Positions 27,407 to 36,775 of a stretch of DNA of 60,338 nt are shown piece after piece. The position numbers and the translations under genes were made by a program. How positions within the stretch are numbered: the stretch's first letter is position 1; each line of letters begins with the position of its first letter. The stretch comes from Tranquillimonas alkanivorans. GTDB lineage: Bacteria > Pseudomonadota > Alphaproteobacteria > Rhodobacterales > Rhodobacteraceae. The notes below the pieces were generated by a model. The model was not told where the DNA came from and made no database searches. It was given only the letters and a program-made list of their open reading frames with translations. The stretch spans positions 1 to 60,338 of the forward strand of contig NZ_FOXA01000017.1 of the NCBI RefSeq assembly GCF_900115595.1, read 5' to 3'.

Positions 27407-28588
27407 GTGACGCAGGCGCTGGTGATCGGAGCGGGCCCGGCCGGATTAATGGCCGCCGAGGAAATGGCCCGCGCCGGGCTGCGGGTCCTTGTGGCCGAGG
27501 CGAAGCCGTCGGTGGCGCGCAAATTCCTGATGGCGGGCAAGTCGGGGCTGAACCTGACCAAGGACGAGCCCGCCGATGACTTCCTGTCCGCCTACGGCCC
27601 CGACGCCGGGCCGCTCGCCCCGATGCTGGCCGAATTCGGCCCGGCGGAGGTGCAGGACTGGGCCCGGGTCTTGGGGCAGAAGGTCTTCACCGGCTCGTCG
27701 TGCCGCGTCTTTCCGGTGTCCATGAAGGGCTCGCCGCTCCTGCGGGCTTGGCTCGACCGGCTCGACAATCTGGGGGTGGAGCGCCGCGTGCGCTGGCGCT
27801 GGACCGGATGGGAGGGCGACGCGTTCGCCTTCGACACGCCGGAGGAACACACGGTGCTGCGCCCGGCCGTCTGCGTGCTGGCGCTGGGCGGGGCAAGCTG
27901 GCGGCGGCTCGGCTCGGACGGGGCCTGGGCGGCGTGGTTGGCGGAGCGGGGCGTGCCGCTGGCGCGGTTCGCGCCGGCGAATGCCGGTCTGGCGGTGGAT
28001 TGGTCGCCGGTGATGGCGAAGGTGTTCGGGCAGCCGGTGAAGGGCGCCGCGCTGCATGCGGGCGGGCAGGTCGAACGGGGCGAGTTCGTCATCGCGGCGC
28101 GCGGGCTGGAAGGCGGCGGCATCTACGCGATCTCCCGCACCGTGCGCGAAGGGGCCGCGCTGCGGATCGACCTTCTGCCGGATTGGCCGGCTGCGAAGGT
28201 CGCGGCGCGGCTGGAGAGGCCCCGCGGCAAGCTTTCAGTCGGCAACTGGCTGCGCAAGGCGCTGGGTCTCGACCCGGCGCGGCTAGCGCTGCTCATGGAG
28301 TTCGCGCGGCCCCTGCCGGACGGCGCGCACCTCGCCGATGTGGTCAAGGCGCTCCCGGTCCGGCACGCCGGGCTGCGACCGATAGACGAGGCGATCTCGA
28401 CCGCGGGCGGTGTCCGCTTCGACGGGCTCGACACGGGCCTCATGCTTCGCGCCGTACCGGGCGTCTTCGCGGCGGGAGAAATGCTGGATTGGGAAGCGCC
28501 GACCGGAGGCTACCTTCTGACCGCCTGCCTCGCCACCGGCCGCTGGGCCGGGCGCGCCGCAGCGAACCACGCGCTGAAGGCCGGCTGA
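27407..28588 (+). CDS. TIGR03862-type FAD-dependent oxidoreductase
   Basis: The 393-residue flavoprotein has an N-terminal dinucleotide site (VIGAGPAGLMAAEEMARAG) and the motif AGKSGLNLT. A C-terminal FAD motif reads GVFAAGEMLDWEAPTGGYLLTACLATG. This pattern is typical of the HI0933/TIGR03862 flavoproteins, whose substrate is unknown. The start is GTG at 27407 with AAGGGA about seven bases upstream. It is divergent from the HNH gene with a 70-base gap. Confidence 0.87.
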   Translation: MTQALVIGAGPAGLMAAEEMARAGLRVLVAEAKPSVARKFLMAGKSGLNLTKDEPADDFLSAYGPDAGPLAPMLAEFGPAEVQDWARVLGQKVFTGSSCRVFPVSMKGSPLLRAWLDRLDNLGVERRVRWRWTGWEGDAFAFDTPEEHTVLRPAVCVLALGGASWRRLGSDGAWAAWLAERGVPLARFAPANAGLAVDWSPVMAKVFGQPVKGAALHAGGQVERGEFVIAARGLEGGGIYAISRTVREGAALRIDLLPDWPAAKVAARLERPRGKLSVGNWLRKALGLDPARLALLMEFARPLPDGAHLADVVKALPVRHAGLRPIDEAISTAGGVRFDGLDTGLMLRAVPGVFAAGEMLDWEAPTGGYLLTACLATGRWAGRAAANHALKAG

Positions 28589-28731
28589 CCTGGCGGAGGC
28601 GCGCGATGCGCGCCGCGCCTTGCCCTCCCCAAACCGGCCTCGCGGCCGGCACGGGGCCCGCCGCGCCGGGCTCAGGCCGTCAGTAGGAGCGGCTGACCGA
28701 GGATGAGTATTTGCCGCAAGAGGAAGCGCAG

Positions 28732-29979
28732 TCAGGCGGCCACGGCGGGCGGTGCCGTGGCGGGGCGCTCGCGGATCGGCAGGTGGACCACCGCCGACAG
28801 CGCCCCAACGCCGACGCCCACCCACCAGACCAGCGTGTAGTCGCCGTAGACGTCGTAGAGGCGACCGCCCAGCCAGACCCCGAGGAAGCTGCCGAGCTGG
28901 TGCGAGAAGAACACCAGTCCGTAAAGCGTGCCCATGTAGCGTAGCCCCCAGATATGCGCGACCAGACCGCTGGTCAGCGGTACCGTCGCCAGCCACAGCG
29001 CGCCCATGGTGACCGAGAACAGAAGCACCGTGGCGGGCGTGATCGGCGTCAGGATGAACGCCGTGGCGATCAGCGTGCGCAGGGCGTAGATCGAGGCCAG
29101 CAGGTACTTCTTCGAGAAGCGCCGTCCCAGCCACCCGGCGCCCAGGGTGCCAAGGATGTTGAACACGCCGATCAGTGAGATCGATACCGCGCCGAGGGCC
29201 GAGGTGGAGGTCACGCCGATGCCGGCGAGCGTGCCGGTCGGGTCGATCGCGCCGCACATCTCGGTCACCAGCGCCGGGAAATGGGCGGTGACGAAGGCAA
29301 GCTGGTAGCCGCACGAAAAGAAGCCGATGAAGAGCAGCGCGAAGGACGGATCGCGCACGGCGCGGCCGACGATGGTGGCCATGCCCTCCTCGGGCCCGGC
29401 GGGGGCGGCGGGAGCGGGCGCCCGCATCATCGGCAGCGCGAGGAGCGCAAGGAGGATCAGGCCGGCGAAGACGAGGAAGACCGATTGCCAAGGCATGACG
29501 GACAACATCCCCTCGGCCAGCGGCGGGCCGACCACCTGCCCGGCAGAGCCGGCGGCGGTGGCGACGGCCAGCGCCATGGGGCGGTGTTCGTCGCTTGCCG
29601 CGCGTCCGACGACGGCAAGAATAACGCCGAAGCCGGTGCCGGCGATGCCGAAGCCCACAAGGATCTCGAGCAGCTGGTGCTGTTCGGGCGTGATCGCGAA
29701 GGCTGACAGCAGAAGGCCGGCCGCGTAGACCAGCACGCCCGCGACGATGGCCTTGCGATCCGTGAACCGCTCGGCCAGCGCACCGAAGATCGGCTGCCCG
29801 ATGCCCCAGGCAAGGTTCTGGATCGCGATGGCGAGCGAGAACTCCGCGCGCAGCCAGCCGAATTCCTCGGCAATGGGGATCTGGAAGACCCCGAACGAAG
29901 CCCGGATGGCAAAGCTGACCGTCATGATCAGGCACCCGGCCACCAGGACCGGCGTGACGAGAGAGGCGCGGTGTTCCAT
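28732..29979 (-). CDS. Major facilitator superfamily transporter
   Basis: This 415-residue carrier has about twelve hydrophobic segments. The loop between helices 2 and 3 is GALAERFTDRKA, the expected MFS position. The sequence resembles the oxalate/formate and monocarboxylate-type carriers (OFA-like), but the substrate cannot be read from the sequence. It converges on the flavoprotein across 143 bases that hold a CCGGCC/GGCCGG stem-loop (28634-28649), and is divergent from zapE. Confidence 0.85.
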   Translation of the reverse strand: MEHRASLVTPVLVAGCLIMTVSFAIRASFGVFQIPIAEEFGWLRAEFSLAIAIQNLAWGIGQPIFGALAERFTDRKAIVAGVLVYAAGLLLSAFAITPEQHQLLEILVGFGIAGTGFGVILAVVGRAASDEHRPMALAVATAAGSAGQVVGPPLAEGMLSVMPWQSVFLVFAGLILLALLALPMMRAPAPAAPAGPEEGMATIVGRAVRDPSFALLFIGFFSCGYQLAFVTAHFPALVTEMCGAIDPTGTLAGIGVTSTSALGAVSISLIGVFNILGTLGAGWLGRRFSKKYLLASIYALRTLIATAFILTPITPATVLLFSVTMGALWLATVPLTSGLVAHIWGLRYMGTLYGLVFFSHQLGSFLGVWLGGRLYDVYGDYTLVWWVGVGVGALSAVVHLPIRERPATAPPAVAA

Positions 29980-30098
29980 CTGCGCAGTTTCTTGTCGGCG
30001 GTGTGGCTGCTGTCAAAGCGGTTTTCGTGGAGCACGCCATCAGCAGGCGTGATGACCCGGCTTCCCTTGACCCGGCGGGCGGGCTAGGACAGGCGGCG

Positions 30099-31163
30099 AT
30101 GACGCGCATGTCCGAGATATACGCTCAGCACGCGGCGCAGGGCGGGATCGAGCCCGACCCGGCGCAGGAGGCTGTACTGCCCGAGTTCGAGCGCATCCGC
30201 GCCGCGCTGGAAAAGCCGGTGAAACGCGGGTTCTTCCGCCGCGCACCCGAGCCGCCGAAGGGCCTGTACCTTTGGGGCGGCGTGGGGCGCGGCAAGTCGA
30301 TGCTGATGGACCTGTTCTTCGGCGCGGTGGCCGAGCCCAGGAAGCGCCGGGTGCACTTCCACGCCTTCATGCAGGAGGTGCACGACGGCATGAACGCCGC
30401 CCGCAAGCGCGGCGTCGACGACGCCATTGCGCCCGTGGCCGAGCAGGTCGCGCGCGAGGTGCGGCTTCTGTGCTTCGACGAGATGCAGATCAGCGACATC
30501 ACCGACGCGATGATCGTGGGGCGGCTGTTCGAGAAGCTGTTCGACGCCGGCGTCGTGGTGGTGACGACGTCGAACCGGCCGCCCGACGACCTTTACAAGG
30601 ACGGGCTGAACCGCCAGCTCTTCCTGCCGTTCATCGACCTGCTGAAACAGCGGATGGAAGTGTGGGAGCTCGACGCGCACCGAGATTACCGGCAGGACAG
30701 ACTGTCGGGCGGGCAGGTGTATTTCTCGCCCCCCGACGCCGAGGCGCGTGCCGCCATCGATACCCTGTGGAACGAGTTGGCCGAGGGGCCGGGCGAGCCG
30801 CTGGTGCTGCGCGTGAAGGGGCGTGACGTGGAGCTTCCCCGCGTCTCGGACAGCGTTGCGCGGGTGTCGTTCTGGGACCTGTGCGGGCGGCCCCTGGGTG
30901 CGGCGGATTACCTGGCGGTGGCGCAGGCCGTGGACACGCTGATCCTCGAGGACGTGCCGCGGCTGTCGAGCGAGAATTACAACGAGGCGCGCCGCTTCGT
31001 CACGCTGATCGACGCGCTCTACGAGGGAAAGGTGCGTCTGATCATGTCCGCGGCGGCCGAACCGGAGTCGCTCTATACCGAGGGCGAGGGACTGTTCGAG
31101 TTCGAGCGCACTGCCTCCCGCCTGCGGGAGATGCAGTCGGAGAGCTGGGGCGCCGGGCGCTGA
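30099..31163 (+). CDS. zapE: Cell division ATPase ZapE (AFG1 family)
   Basis: The 354-residue AAA-type ATPase has Walker A GGVGRGKSMLMD at about 66-77, Walker B LLCFDEMQISD, and sensor motif VVTTSNRPPDDLYKDGLNRQLFLPFI. ZapE acts at the division ring in bacteria and the mitochondrial homologue AFG1/LACE1 handles respiratory subunits. The ATG at 30099 has AGGACAGG upstream; an ATG three codons on is possible. Confidence 0.93.
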   Translation: MTRMSEIYAQHAAQGGIEPDPAQEAVLPEFERIRAALEKPVKRGFFRRAPEPPKGLYLWGGVGRGKSMLMDLFFGAVAEPRKRRVHFHAFMQEVHDGMNAARKRGVDDAIAPVAEQVAREVRLLCFDEMQISDITDAMIVGRLFEKLFDAGVVVVTTSNRPPDDLYKDGLNRQLFLPFIDLLKQRMEVWELDAHRDYRQDRLSGGQVYFSPPDAEARAAIDTLWNELAEGPGEPLVLRVKGRDVELPRVSDSVARVSFWDLCGRPLGAADYLAVAQAVDTLILEDVPRLSSENYNEARRFVTLIDALYEGKVRLIMSAAAEPESLYTEGEGLFEFERTASRLREMQSESWGAGR

Positions 31164-31181
31164 GCGCCCGACCAAGATCCT

Positions 31182-31592
31182 TCAGCGGCGCGTTCCGCTC
31201 CATTGCTCGGCAAGCGCGCGCAGGACGTCGGCGCGGCTGATCTGCCCGACGAGGCGGCCGTCCGAGACGACCGGGAAGCGGCGGAAGGCGCTGTCGACGA
31301 AGCGCTGCGCGGCGGTGACGATATCGGTGCGGGCCTCCATCGTCTCGACCTCGCGGGTCATGTAATGCGCGACTGCGCCGCCCCAATCGCGGTGATAGCT
31401 GGCGTGGAGTGCCGCGCGCAGGCAGTCCTTCTTCGACAGCACGCCGACCAGTTCTCCCGCCGCGTCCAGCACCGGCGCGCCTGAAATGCGGGCGGACAGC
31501 AGGGTGTGCATGGCCTGCGTGATCTCGTCGTCGGGCGACAGGGTCACGAGGTCGCGGGTCATGTAGTCGGCGATGCGGGGGCGGTCGGTCAT
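31182..31592 (-). CDS. Two-CBS-domain protein at the end of the nqr operon
   Basis: This 136-residue protein is made of two CBS motifs (first about 9-60, second about 70-125), which usually bind adenine nucleotides and sense energy charge. Its ATG overlaps the nqrM stop (ATGA) and CGGAGGG lies upstream, so it is translated with the nqr operon. A regulator reading AMP, ATP or NADH for the Nqr complex is a reasonable inference; CBS proteins are not standard members of nqr operons. Confidence 0.85.
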   Translation of the reverse strand: MTDRPRIADYMTRDLVTLSPDDEITQAMHTLLSARISGAPVLDAAGELVGVLSKKDCLRAALHASYHRDWGGAVAHYMTREVETMEARTDIVTAAQRFVDSAFRRFPVVSDGRLVGQISRADVLRALAEQWSGTRR

Positions 31593-31759
31593 GGCGCCCT
31601 CCGGGCGTCGCAGGCGTCGCAGGCGTCGCAGGCGATGCGCTTGTCGCAGGCTGCGCCGCCGCACGAGCCCTTGATCGGGGCGCGGCCGAAGATCACGCCC
31701 ACGGCGAGCCCGGCGATGGCAAGAAGGAGAAGGACGAGCGTCAGCACGAAGGTGGCCAT
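31589..31759 (-). CDS. nqrM: NqrM, Na+-NQR maturation protein
   Basis: The 56-residue protein has a single N-terminal membrane helix (about 3-24), then GVIFGRAPIKGSCGGAACDKR and a C-terminal run of Cys-Asp-Ala triplets. This matches NqrM (DUF539), needed to assemble the Fe centre between NqrD and NqrE. The conserved Cys after KGS (Cys33) is present, with further cysteines at 38, 44, 47 and 50. It begins five bases after the apbE stop and overlaps the CBS gene by four bases. Three exact 9-bp repeats (31605-31631) encode the Cys-rich tail, so copy number may vary. Confidence 0.9.
   Translation of the reverse strand: MATFVLTLVLLLLAIAGLAVGVIFGRAPIKGSCGGAACDKRIACDACDACDARRAP
31605..31631 (-). repeat. 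Three exact 9-bp tandem repeats in nqrM
   Basis: CTGCGACGC is repeated three times head to tail, encoding Cys-Asp-Ala units at the nqrM C-terminus. In-frame slippage would add or remove cysteines without breaking the gene. Confidence 0.9.
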
Positions 31760-31763
31760 GTCG

Positions 31764-32714
31764 TTACCCCGTCACGTGGGCGGCGAAGTCGCCGGTCATG
31801 GTTTCGACGATTTCTCCGGAGGCGCGGCGGAGGAACAGGGCGGAGAGGCCCAGGTCCCGGGCCATCACGGGCCCTGCGACCGGCCCCGCCGCCGCAAGCG
31901 CGGTGGCCAGCGCATCAGCCCGCATCGCGGTGGGGGCGAGGACGGACACCGACAGCAGTGCCTGGTCGGCCGGGTGCGCGCTGCGCGGGTCGATGATGTG
32001 GGTCAGCGGCGCGCGCCCTGCGTGGCCCTGCGCGACATGGCCCGAAGTCGCCAGCGCCAGCCTGCCCGGCGCGACGATGCGCTGGGCGGAAACCGATGCT
32101 CCTGGCCGCTCGACGGCGATTTGCCACGGCCGTCCCTCCGGGTGGCTACCAAGGGCGTGCACCTCTCCGCCCAGTTCGACCAAGGCGGTGTCGAGGCCCG
32201 CGTCCGCCAACGCTCTCACGATCCGGTCGAGCGCGTGGCCCTTCGCGATGCCGCAGAGGTCGAGCGTCAGCGCGGTCGCCGTCTTGCGCAACTCGCCCTC
32301 GCGGACGACCGCGTCACCGGCAGGCACGCCGTCGCGGATCGGGCCGAAGCCGTAGCGGGCGACAAGCGGGCCGACGCGCGCGTCGAACGCGCCCGAGGTG
32401 AGCGCGCGCAGCCGCTCGGCCTCGTCCACCACGGCGCAGAGGTTGGCGCTGGCGGGGCTCCAGTCCAGGCTGGCGGAGCGGTTGAAGCGCGATACCTCGC
32501 TGTCGGCGCGCCAGGGCGACATGGCCGCGTCGGTCTCGGCCACGATGTGCGCGACCAGCGCCGCCGCCGCCTGTGCGTCGGCATCGGCGGGCAGGACCGC
32601 GCGCCAGGTGCTTGCGAAGGCCCGGCCGCCGAGAATACGCGTGGCGCTGGCCCAGCCCGGCGTCGCAATCAGCGCCGCCGCGCCAATGAGGAGGGTGCGC
32701 CGTGTCAGTTGCAT
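31764..32714 (-). CDS. apbE: FAD:protein FMN transferase ApbE
   Basis: The 316-residue protein has a twin-arginine signal (TRRTLLIGAAAL, cut near 23). The ApbE domain has GAFDARVGPLV, DLCGIAKGHALDRIV and the metal/FAD region TSGHVAQ...HIIDPRSAHPA. ApbE attaches FMN to threonine in S-G-A-T motifs of NqrC and NqrB. Position between nqrF and nqrM makes its target NqrC; NqrB here seems to lack the acceptor residue. Gaps to both neighbours are four bases. Confidence 0.93.
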   Translation of the reverse strand: MQLTRRTLLIGAAALIATPGWASATRILGGRAFASTWRAVLPADADAQAAAALVAHIVAETDAAMSPWRADSEVSRFNRSASLDWSPASANLCAVVDEAERLRALTSGAFDARVGPLVARYGFGPIRDGVPAGDAVVREGELRKTATALTLDLCGIAKGHALDRIVRALADAGLDTALVELGGEVHALGSHPEGRPWQIAVERPGASVSAQRIVAPGRLALATSGHVAQGHAGRAPLTHIIDPRSAHPADQALLSVSVLAPTAMRADALATALAAAGPVAGPVMARDLGLSALFLRRASGEIVETMTGDFAAHVTG

Positions 32715-32718
32715 CGTG

Positions 32719-33939
32719 TCACACTCCGAAGTCGTCGTTGAAGATGCGGTCCCGCTCGACGCCCGCATCCTCGAGCATGGCGAGCACCGCCTGGATCATC
32801 AGCGGCGGCCCGCACAGGTAATACTCGCACTCCTCGGGGGCGGGGTGCTCTTTCAGATGCTTTTCCCAGGCGACGGCGTGTACGAACCCCGTCTCGCCCT
32901 GCCAGTCGTCGCCGGGCGCGGGGGCGGACAACACGACCGTCCAGTCGAAGTTCGGGTGCTTCTCGGCCAGCGCGTCGAACTCGTCGGCATAGAACAGCTC
33001 GGCCCGGCTGCGCGCGCCGTACCAGAAGGTCATCTTCCGATCGCTGCCGACACGCTGAAGCTGCTCGTGGATCATTGCCCGCAGCGGCGCCATGCCGACG
33101 CCGCCGCCGATGAACACCATCTCGCGGTCGGTGTCCTGCACGCGCACGCTGCCGAAGGGGCCGGAGGTTTCGACCTGGTCGCCCTGCTTCAGCGAAAAAA
33201 GCCACGACGACACCACGCCCGGCGGCGCGCCCGCCACGTCCGGCGAGGGCAGGGCCAGACGGATGTTCAAAACGATGCGCCCGGCCTCGATGTCCTCGGG
33301 CCGGTCCGAGATCGAGTAGGCGCGGGTCACGGGTTCGTCCGTGGCGACGTGCAGAGGGCGCAGGTGCCCCCAGGCATCGGCATAGCGGTCAGGCACGTCG
33401 AGCGAGGAAAAGGACAGGGCGAAGGGCCGGGCCGTCAGCTGCACGAAGGATCCTGCCACGATGTCAGGGCGGCGGTCTCGCGGCATCTGCAACACGATCT
33501 CGCGGATCAGGGGCGTCAGGAAGCGGGTGGTGGCGACGGTGCACATGAAGGTCTCGGCACCCAGCAGCCCCTCGGGCACCTCGACCTTCATGTCGTTGCG
33601 GATGATAACCTGGCAGGCCAGGTGCATCCCCTCGCGCAGGTCGGCCTTGGACAGGCGGGCGAGCTCGGTCGGCTGCGCGTCCATGCCGCCCTCGACGACC
33701 CGAACGCGGCACAGCCCGCAGGTTCCCGCCCCGGCGCAGGCCGAGGGGACCAGAACGTCGTTTTCGTGCAGCGCGGCAAGCAGCTTTTCGTTCGTGTGCA
33801 CGTCGAACGCGGTGTCGTCGTTCACGGTCAGCTTCGCCGGCTTCATCGGCGTCAGGACCGAGCGCGCGGCAAGTACCGCCAACGTCAGGAGGATCAGAAG
33901 CGCAGTCAGCAGCAGGGTGCCTAGGACGATCTCGCTCAT
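32719..33939 (-). CDS. nqrF: NADH:quinone reductase subunit NqrF
   Basis: This 406-residue subunit takes electrons from NADH. An N-terminal membrane helix (about 5-25) is followed by a [2Fe-2S] ferredoxin domain with Cys68, 74, 77 and 109 in the standard spacing. The FAD-binding motif RAYSIS and the NAD domain ([24 protein letters not shown]) complete the chain. All redox motifs are intact and length matches the family. It overlaps nqrE by four bases. Confidence 0.95.
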   Translation of the reverse strand: MSEIVLGTLLLTALLILLTLAVLAARSVLTPMKPAKLTVNDDTAFDVHTNEKLLAALHENDVLVPSACAGAGTCGLCRVRVVEGGMDAQPTELARLSKADLREGMHLACQVIIRNDMKVEVPEGLLGAETFMCTVATTRFLTPLIREIVLQMPRDRRPDIVAGSFVQLTARPFALSFSSLDVPDRYADAWGHLRPLHVATDEPVTRAYSISDRPEDIEAGRIVLNIRLALPSPDVAGAPPGVVSSWLFSLKQGDQVETSGPFGSVRVQDTDREMVFIGGGVGMAPLRAMIHEQLQRVGSDRKMTFWYGARSRAELFYADEFDALAEKHPNFDWTVVLSAPAPGDDWQGETGFVHAVAWEKHLKEHPAPEECEYYLCGPPLMIQAVLAMLEDAGVERDRIFNDDFGV

Positions 33940-34535
33940 GGCAGCGTCGCTCCTCCGAAGGCCGAGAAGGCCAGCGACATCAGGCCCGTGACGATAAAGG
34001 CGCTGCCCAGGCCCTGAAGCCCGTCGGGGATGTCGGAATAGCGCAGGCGCTCGCGGATCGCGGCGAAGGCGACGACCGCCAGCGCCCAGCCGATGCCCGA
34101 GCCGACGCCCCACAGCACCGACTCTCCGAAGTCGTAGCGCCGTTCGACCATGAACAGGCTGCCGCCGAGAATGGCGCAGTTCACCGTGATCAGCGGCAGG
34201 AAGATGCCGAGCGCGCGGTAGAGCGCGGGCACGAAGCGATCGAGCGTCATCTCGAGGATCTGCACGATCGCGGCGATCACGCCGATGAAGGCGATGATGC
34301 GCAGGAAGGTCAGGTCCACCTCCGGCAGTCCCGCCCAGGCCCACGCGCCCTCGATCAGCAGTCCGTTGAAGATCGCGGCGTTCACGGGGACGGTCACAGC
34401 CTGCACGACGATGACCGACAGGCCTAGCCCCACGGCGGTGTCGAAGCGGCGCGACACGGCCAGGAAGGTGCAGATCCCCAGGAAGAAGGACAGCGCCAGG
34501 TTATCGGCGAAGATGGCGGCCAGCAGGATGTCCAT
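33936..34535 (-). CDS. nqrE: Nqr membrane subunit NqrE
   Basis: The 199-residue, six-helix subunit is homologous to RnfA. Cys22 ([10 protein letters not shown]) and Cys120 (TVNCAILGG) correspond to the pair that, with NqrD, holds the Fe centre in the membrane. The start overlaps the nqrD stop by one base. Confidence 0.94.
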   Translation of the reverse strand: MDILLAAIFADNLALSFFLGICTFLAVSRRFDTAVGLGLSVIVVQAVTVPVNAAIFNGLLIEGAWAWAGLPEVDLTFLRIIAFIGVIAAIVQILEMTLDRFVPALYRALGIFLPLITVNCAILGGSLFMVERRYDFGESVLWGVGSGIGWALAVVAFAAIRERLRYSDIPDGLQGLGSAFIVTGLMSLAFSAFGGATLP

Positions 34536-35188
34536 CAGGACCGCTCCTCGCTCACCCGGCCGATGCGGTGCTCGGGCGCCTCGATCTGGGTCGTCCAGCG
34601 GGTGCGGATCGCCCAGATCAGCAGGCCGATGATGAAGAACGCCGACGGCGCAAGCTGCATCAGGCCCAGGGGCTGGAACCAGCCGCCGTCGGCCTGCGTG
34701 ACGACGACGGCGTAACCGAACAGCGTGCCCGCGCCGAAAAACTCGCGGATCGTCCCCACAATCAGCAGGATCAGCGAATAGCCCAGCCCATTGCCCAGGG
34801 CGTCGAACGCGGCGGGCAGCGGCGGGTTGCGCACGGCGAAGGCCTCGGCCCGGCCCAGCACGATGCAGTTGGTCACGATCAGCCCGACGAAGATCGACAG
34901 CCGCTGGCTGATCGAGAAGGCATAGGCCTGCAGGAATTCGTCGATGACAATGACCAGAGACGAGATGATGGTGATCTGCACGATCAGCCGGATCGACGAC
35001 GGGATGTGCCGCCGGATCGCGCTGATAATCGTGGCCGACAGCGTCAGCACCACCGTCAGCGCCGCGCACATGGTCGCGGCGGTGGTCAGCGACGTGGTGA
35101 CGGCGAGTGCCGAGCAGATGCCGAGAATCTGCAGCGTGATGGGGTTCTCGCGGATCAGCGGCGCGGTGAGGTGGCGAAGCGCGGACAT
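34535..35188 (-). CDS. nqrD: Nqr membrane subunit NqrD
   Basis: This 217-residue membrane subunit is homologous to RnfE. Cys25 ([10 protein letters not shown]) and Cys108 ([16 protein letters not shown]) are the expected Fe ligands. The C-terminus is longer and charged. The ATG overlaps the nqrC stop (TGATG). Confidence 0.94.
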   Translation of the reverse strand: MSALRHLTAPLIRENPITLQILGICSALAVTTSLTTAATMCAALTVVLTLSATIISAIRRHIPSSIRLIVQITIISSLVIVIDEFLQAYAFSISQRLSIFVGLIVTNCIVLGRAEAFAVRNPPLPAAFDALGNGLGYSLILLIVGTIREFFGAGTLFGYAVVVTQADGGWFQPLGLMQLAPSAFFIIGLLIWAIRTRWTTQIEAPEHRIGRVSEERS

Positions 35189-35985
35189 CACAGGCCCTCC
35201 TCTTCCAGCCGGTCGAGGAATGGGCCATAGCCCCATTCGCCCATCCAGAAGCGCATCATGTTGTGGATCGCGTTGCTCGTCCGGGTCGCGCCCGAGATGG
35301 CGTCCACCTCGTGCGGGCCGCTGGCCTGTCCGCGGACGACCGAGAAGACGATCTCGCCCGCGTCGTTGGTGACCTCCTTGCCCGGCCACTGCGCCTGCCA
35401 CGCCGGATCCTCGATCCGCGCGCCCAGACCCGGCGTCTCGCCCTGCTCGGTGATCGACAGTGCCGCAACGGTGTTCAGGTCGGGCTCGAGCGCCAGCATC
35501 GCGCGGATGGTCGAGGCATAGCCGGACACCGCCATAGGCAGGACGATCAGCATTAGTTCGCCCTCCCGTTCCAGCAGGTGGACCGGCGCGAGCACGGGCC
35601 GGTTGCCCAGCCCCGCAATGTCGGCCTCGGGCGGCAGCGGCGTGCTGGCCTCGGGCTCGGTGAAGGCGGCGGCGAAATCGTAGCCCGTCGGATCCGCATC
35701 CGACCAATCCCCGGCGTCCAGGTCCACCAGCCGCGTCTCGAGCGCGGTGACTCCTGTCTCCTCCATCAACGCCCGCAGGCCCGGCAGCGCGTCGAGCATC
35801 GCATCCATCCGCGCCGCTTGCTCGGCCGCGATGTTGGCATCCTGCAACGGCTTCAGCGCAATCGACGTGGTCGAGACGACCAGAGCCGATATGAACGCTG
35901 TGAGGAAGGCGATGCCCAGCGTCTTGGTGCGGTCGTCGTTCGGGCGGGCCAGGAAGCGGCCCCAAGCGGTGCGCGGCTCAGACAC
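35188..35985 (-). CDS. nqrC: Nqr subunit NqrC with covalent FMN site
   Basis: The 265-residue subunit has one N-terminal helix (about 22-44) and a periplasmic FMN-binding domain. The flavinylation motif SGATRTS lies at 231-237, with Thr234 as the FMN acceptor. It overlaps nqrB by eight bases. Unlike NqrB here, NqrC keeps the full flavin motif. Confidence 0.94.
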   Translation of the reverse strand: MSEPRTAWGRFLARPNDDRTKTLGIAFLTAFISALVVSTTSIALKPLQDANIAAEQAARMDAMLDALPGLRALMEETGVTALETRLVDLDAGDWSDADPTGYDFAAAFTEPEASTPLPPEADIAGLGNRPVLAPVHLLEREGELMLIVLPMAVSGYASTIRAMLALEPDLNTVAALSITEQGETPGLGARIEDPAWQAQWPGKEVTNDAGEIVFSVVRGQASGPHEVDAISGATRTSNAIHNMMRFWMGEWGYGPFLDRLEEEGL

Positions 35986-36775
35986 GGCGGCGCCTCCGGC
36001 CCACTTCCACGGCGATCACGATCTGGTCGATCAGCGGCGCGAAGGTGTTGGCCAGCAACGTCGCCAGCACCACGGCGATCGGCGCTGTTTCGCCGTCAAA
36101 GCCGCCGAACAGCGCGACGAGGAACCCCGCCAGCAGGCCGTAAAGCCAGCGCCCCGGGTTCGTGGCCGACGCCCCCACCGGATCGGCCAGCAGGAACACC
36201 GCGCCGAAGGTCAGCGGCACGAAGACGCCGGGCGGCAGCACGCCGGTCGTCAGCAGGGCGGTGACGGCGAAGCCCGCGGCGGCGGCAGAGAGCACGCGCC
36301 ATGACACCAGCCCCGCGACCAGCAGCAGCGCGGCCCCAGGAAGGCTCGCCACCGCCACCCATGCGCCCGGATCGGCGAGTTGCACGTGCGGAAACGAGAA
36401 GCCGAGGAAGGCGAGGCAGGCGGCGGGCGTGCTGACGAAGCCGAAGCCCCGGCCGCCGAACACCAGCTCCGCCAGCACCACGCCCAGCGAGACGGCCAGC
36501 CCCAGTTCCCACGCCGCCACGTTCAGCGGCGTCAGTACCGCCACGACCAGTGCCGTCACCGCCCCGTGTGCCGAAGGCGGGCGGTGGCGCAGCGTCGCGA
36601 AGATCTGCTCCCACGCCAAGGCGGTGACGAGCGCCGTCAATAGCGTGACGGCGGCCGGCCCGCCGCCCTGCGCCAGTGCCACGGCGGCGGGCGGCGTGGC
36701 GGCGATCAGCCACAGCGACGAAGGATGCGTGTGCGCGGGCCAGCCGACCGCGCGGAAGCGGGACAGGCGGCTCAT
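35978..36775 (-). CDS. nqrB: Short NqrB-like subunit lacking the FMN-acceptor threonine
   Basis: At 265 residues it is far shorter than typical NqrB (about 400). Homology is clear in VFGGRGFGFVSTPAACLAFLGFSFP (105-129), ADPVGASATNPGRW (197-210) and LANTFAPLIDQIV (241-253). About eight hydrophobic segments remain. The place of the canonical flavinylation motif (GATALS in Vibrio, from memory) aligns with SLPGAALLL (144-152): the threonine is alanine, and no S-G-A-T motif occurs anywhere in the chain. The N-terminal ~130 residues of long NqrBs are also missing. The ATG overlaps the nqrA stop by four bases, so this is a designed gene end, not a truncation from a frameshift. It should bind quinone or riboflavin differently, if it is functional. 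Confidence 0.82.
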   Translation of the reverse strand: MSRLSRFRAVGWPAHTHPSSLWLIAATPPAAVALAQGGGPAAVTLLTALVTALAWEQIFATLRHRPPSAHGAVTALVVAVLTPLNVAAWELGLAVSLGVVLAELVFGGRGFGFVSTPAACLAFLGFSFPHVQLADPGAWVAVASLPGAALLLVAGLVSWRVLSAAAAGFAVTALLTTGVLPPGVFVPLTFGAVFLLADPVGASATNPGRWLYGLLAGFLVALFGGFDGETAPIAVVLATLLANTFAPLIDQIVIAVEVGRRRRRV

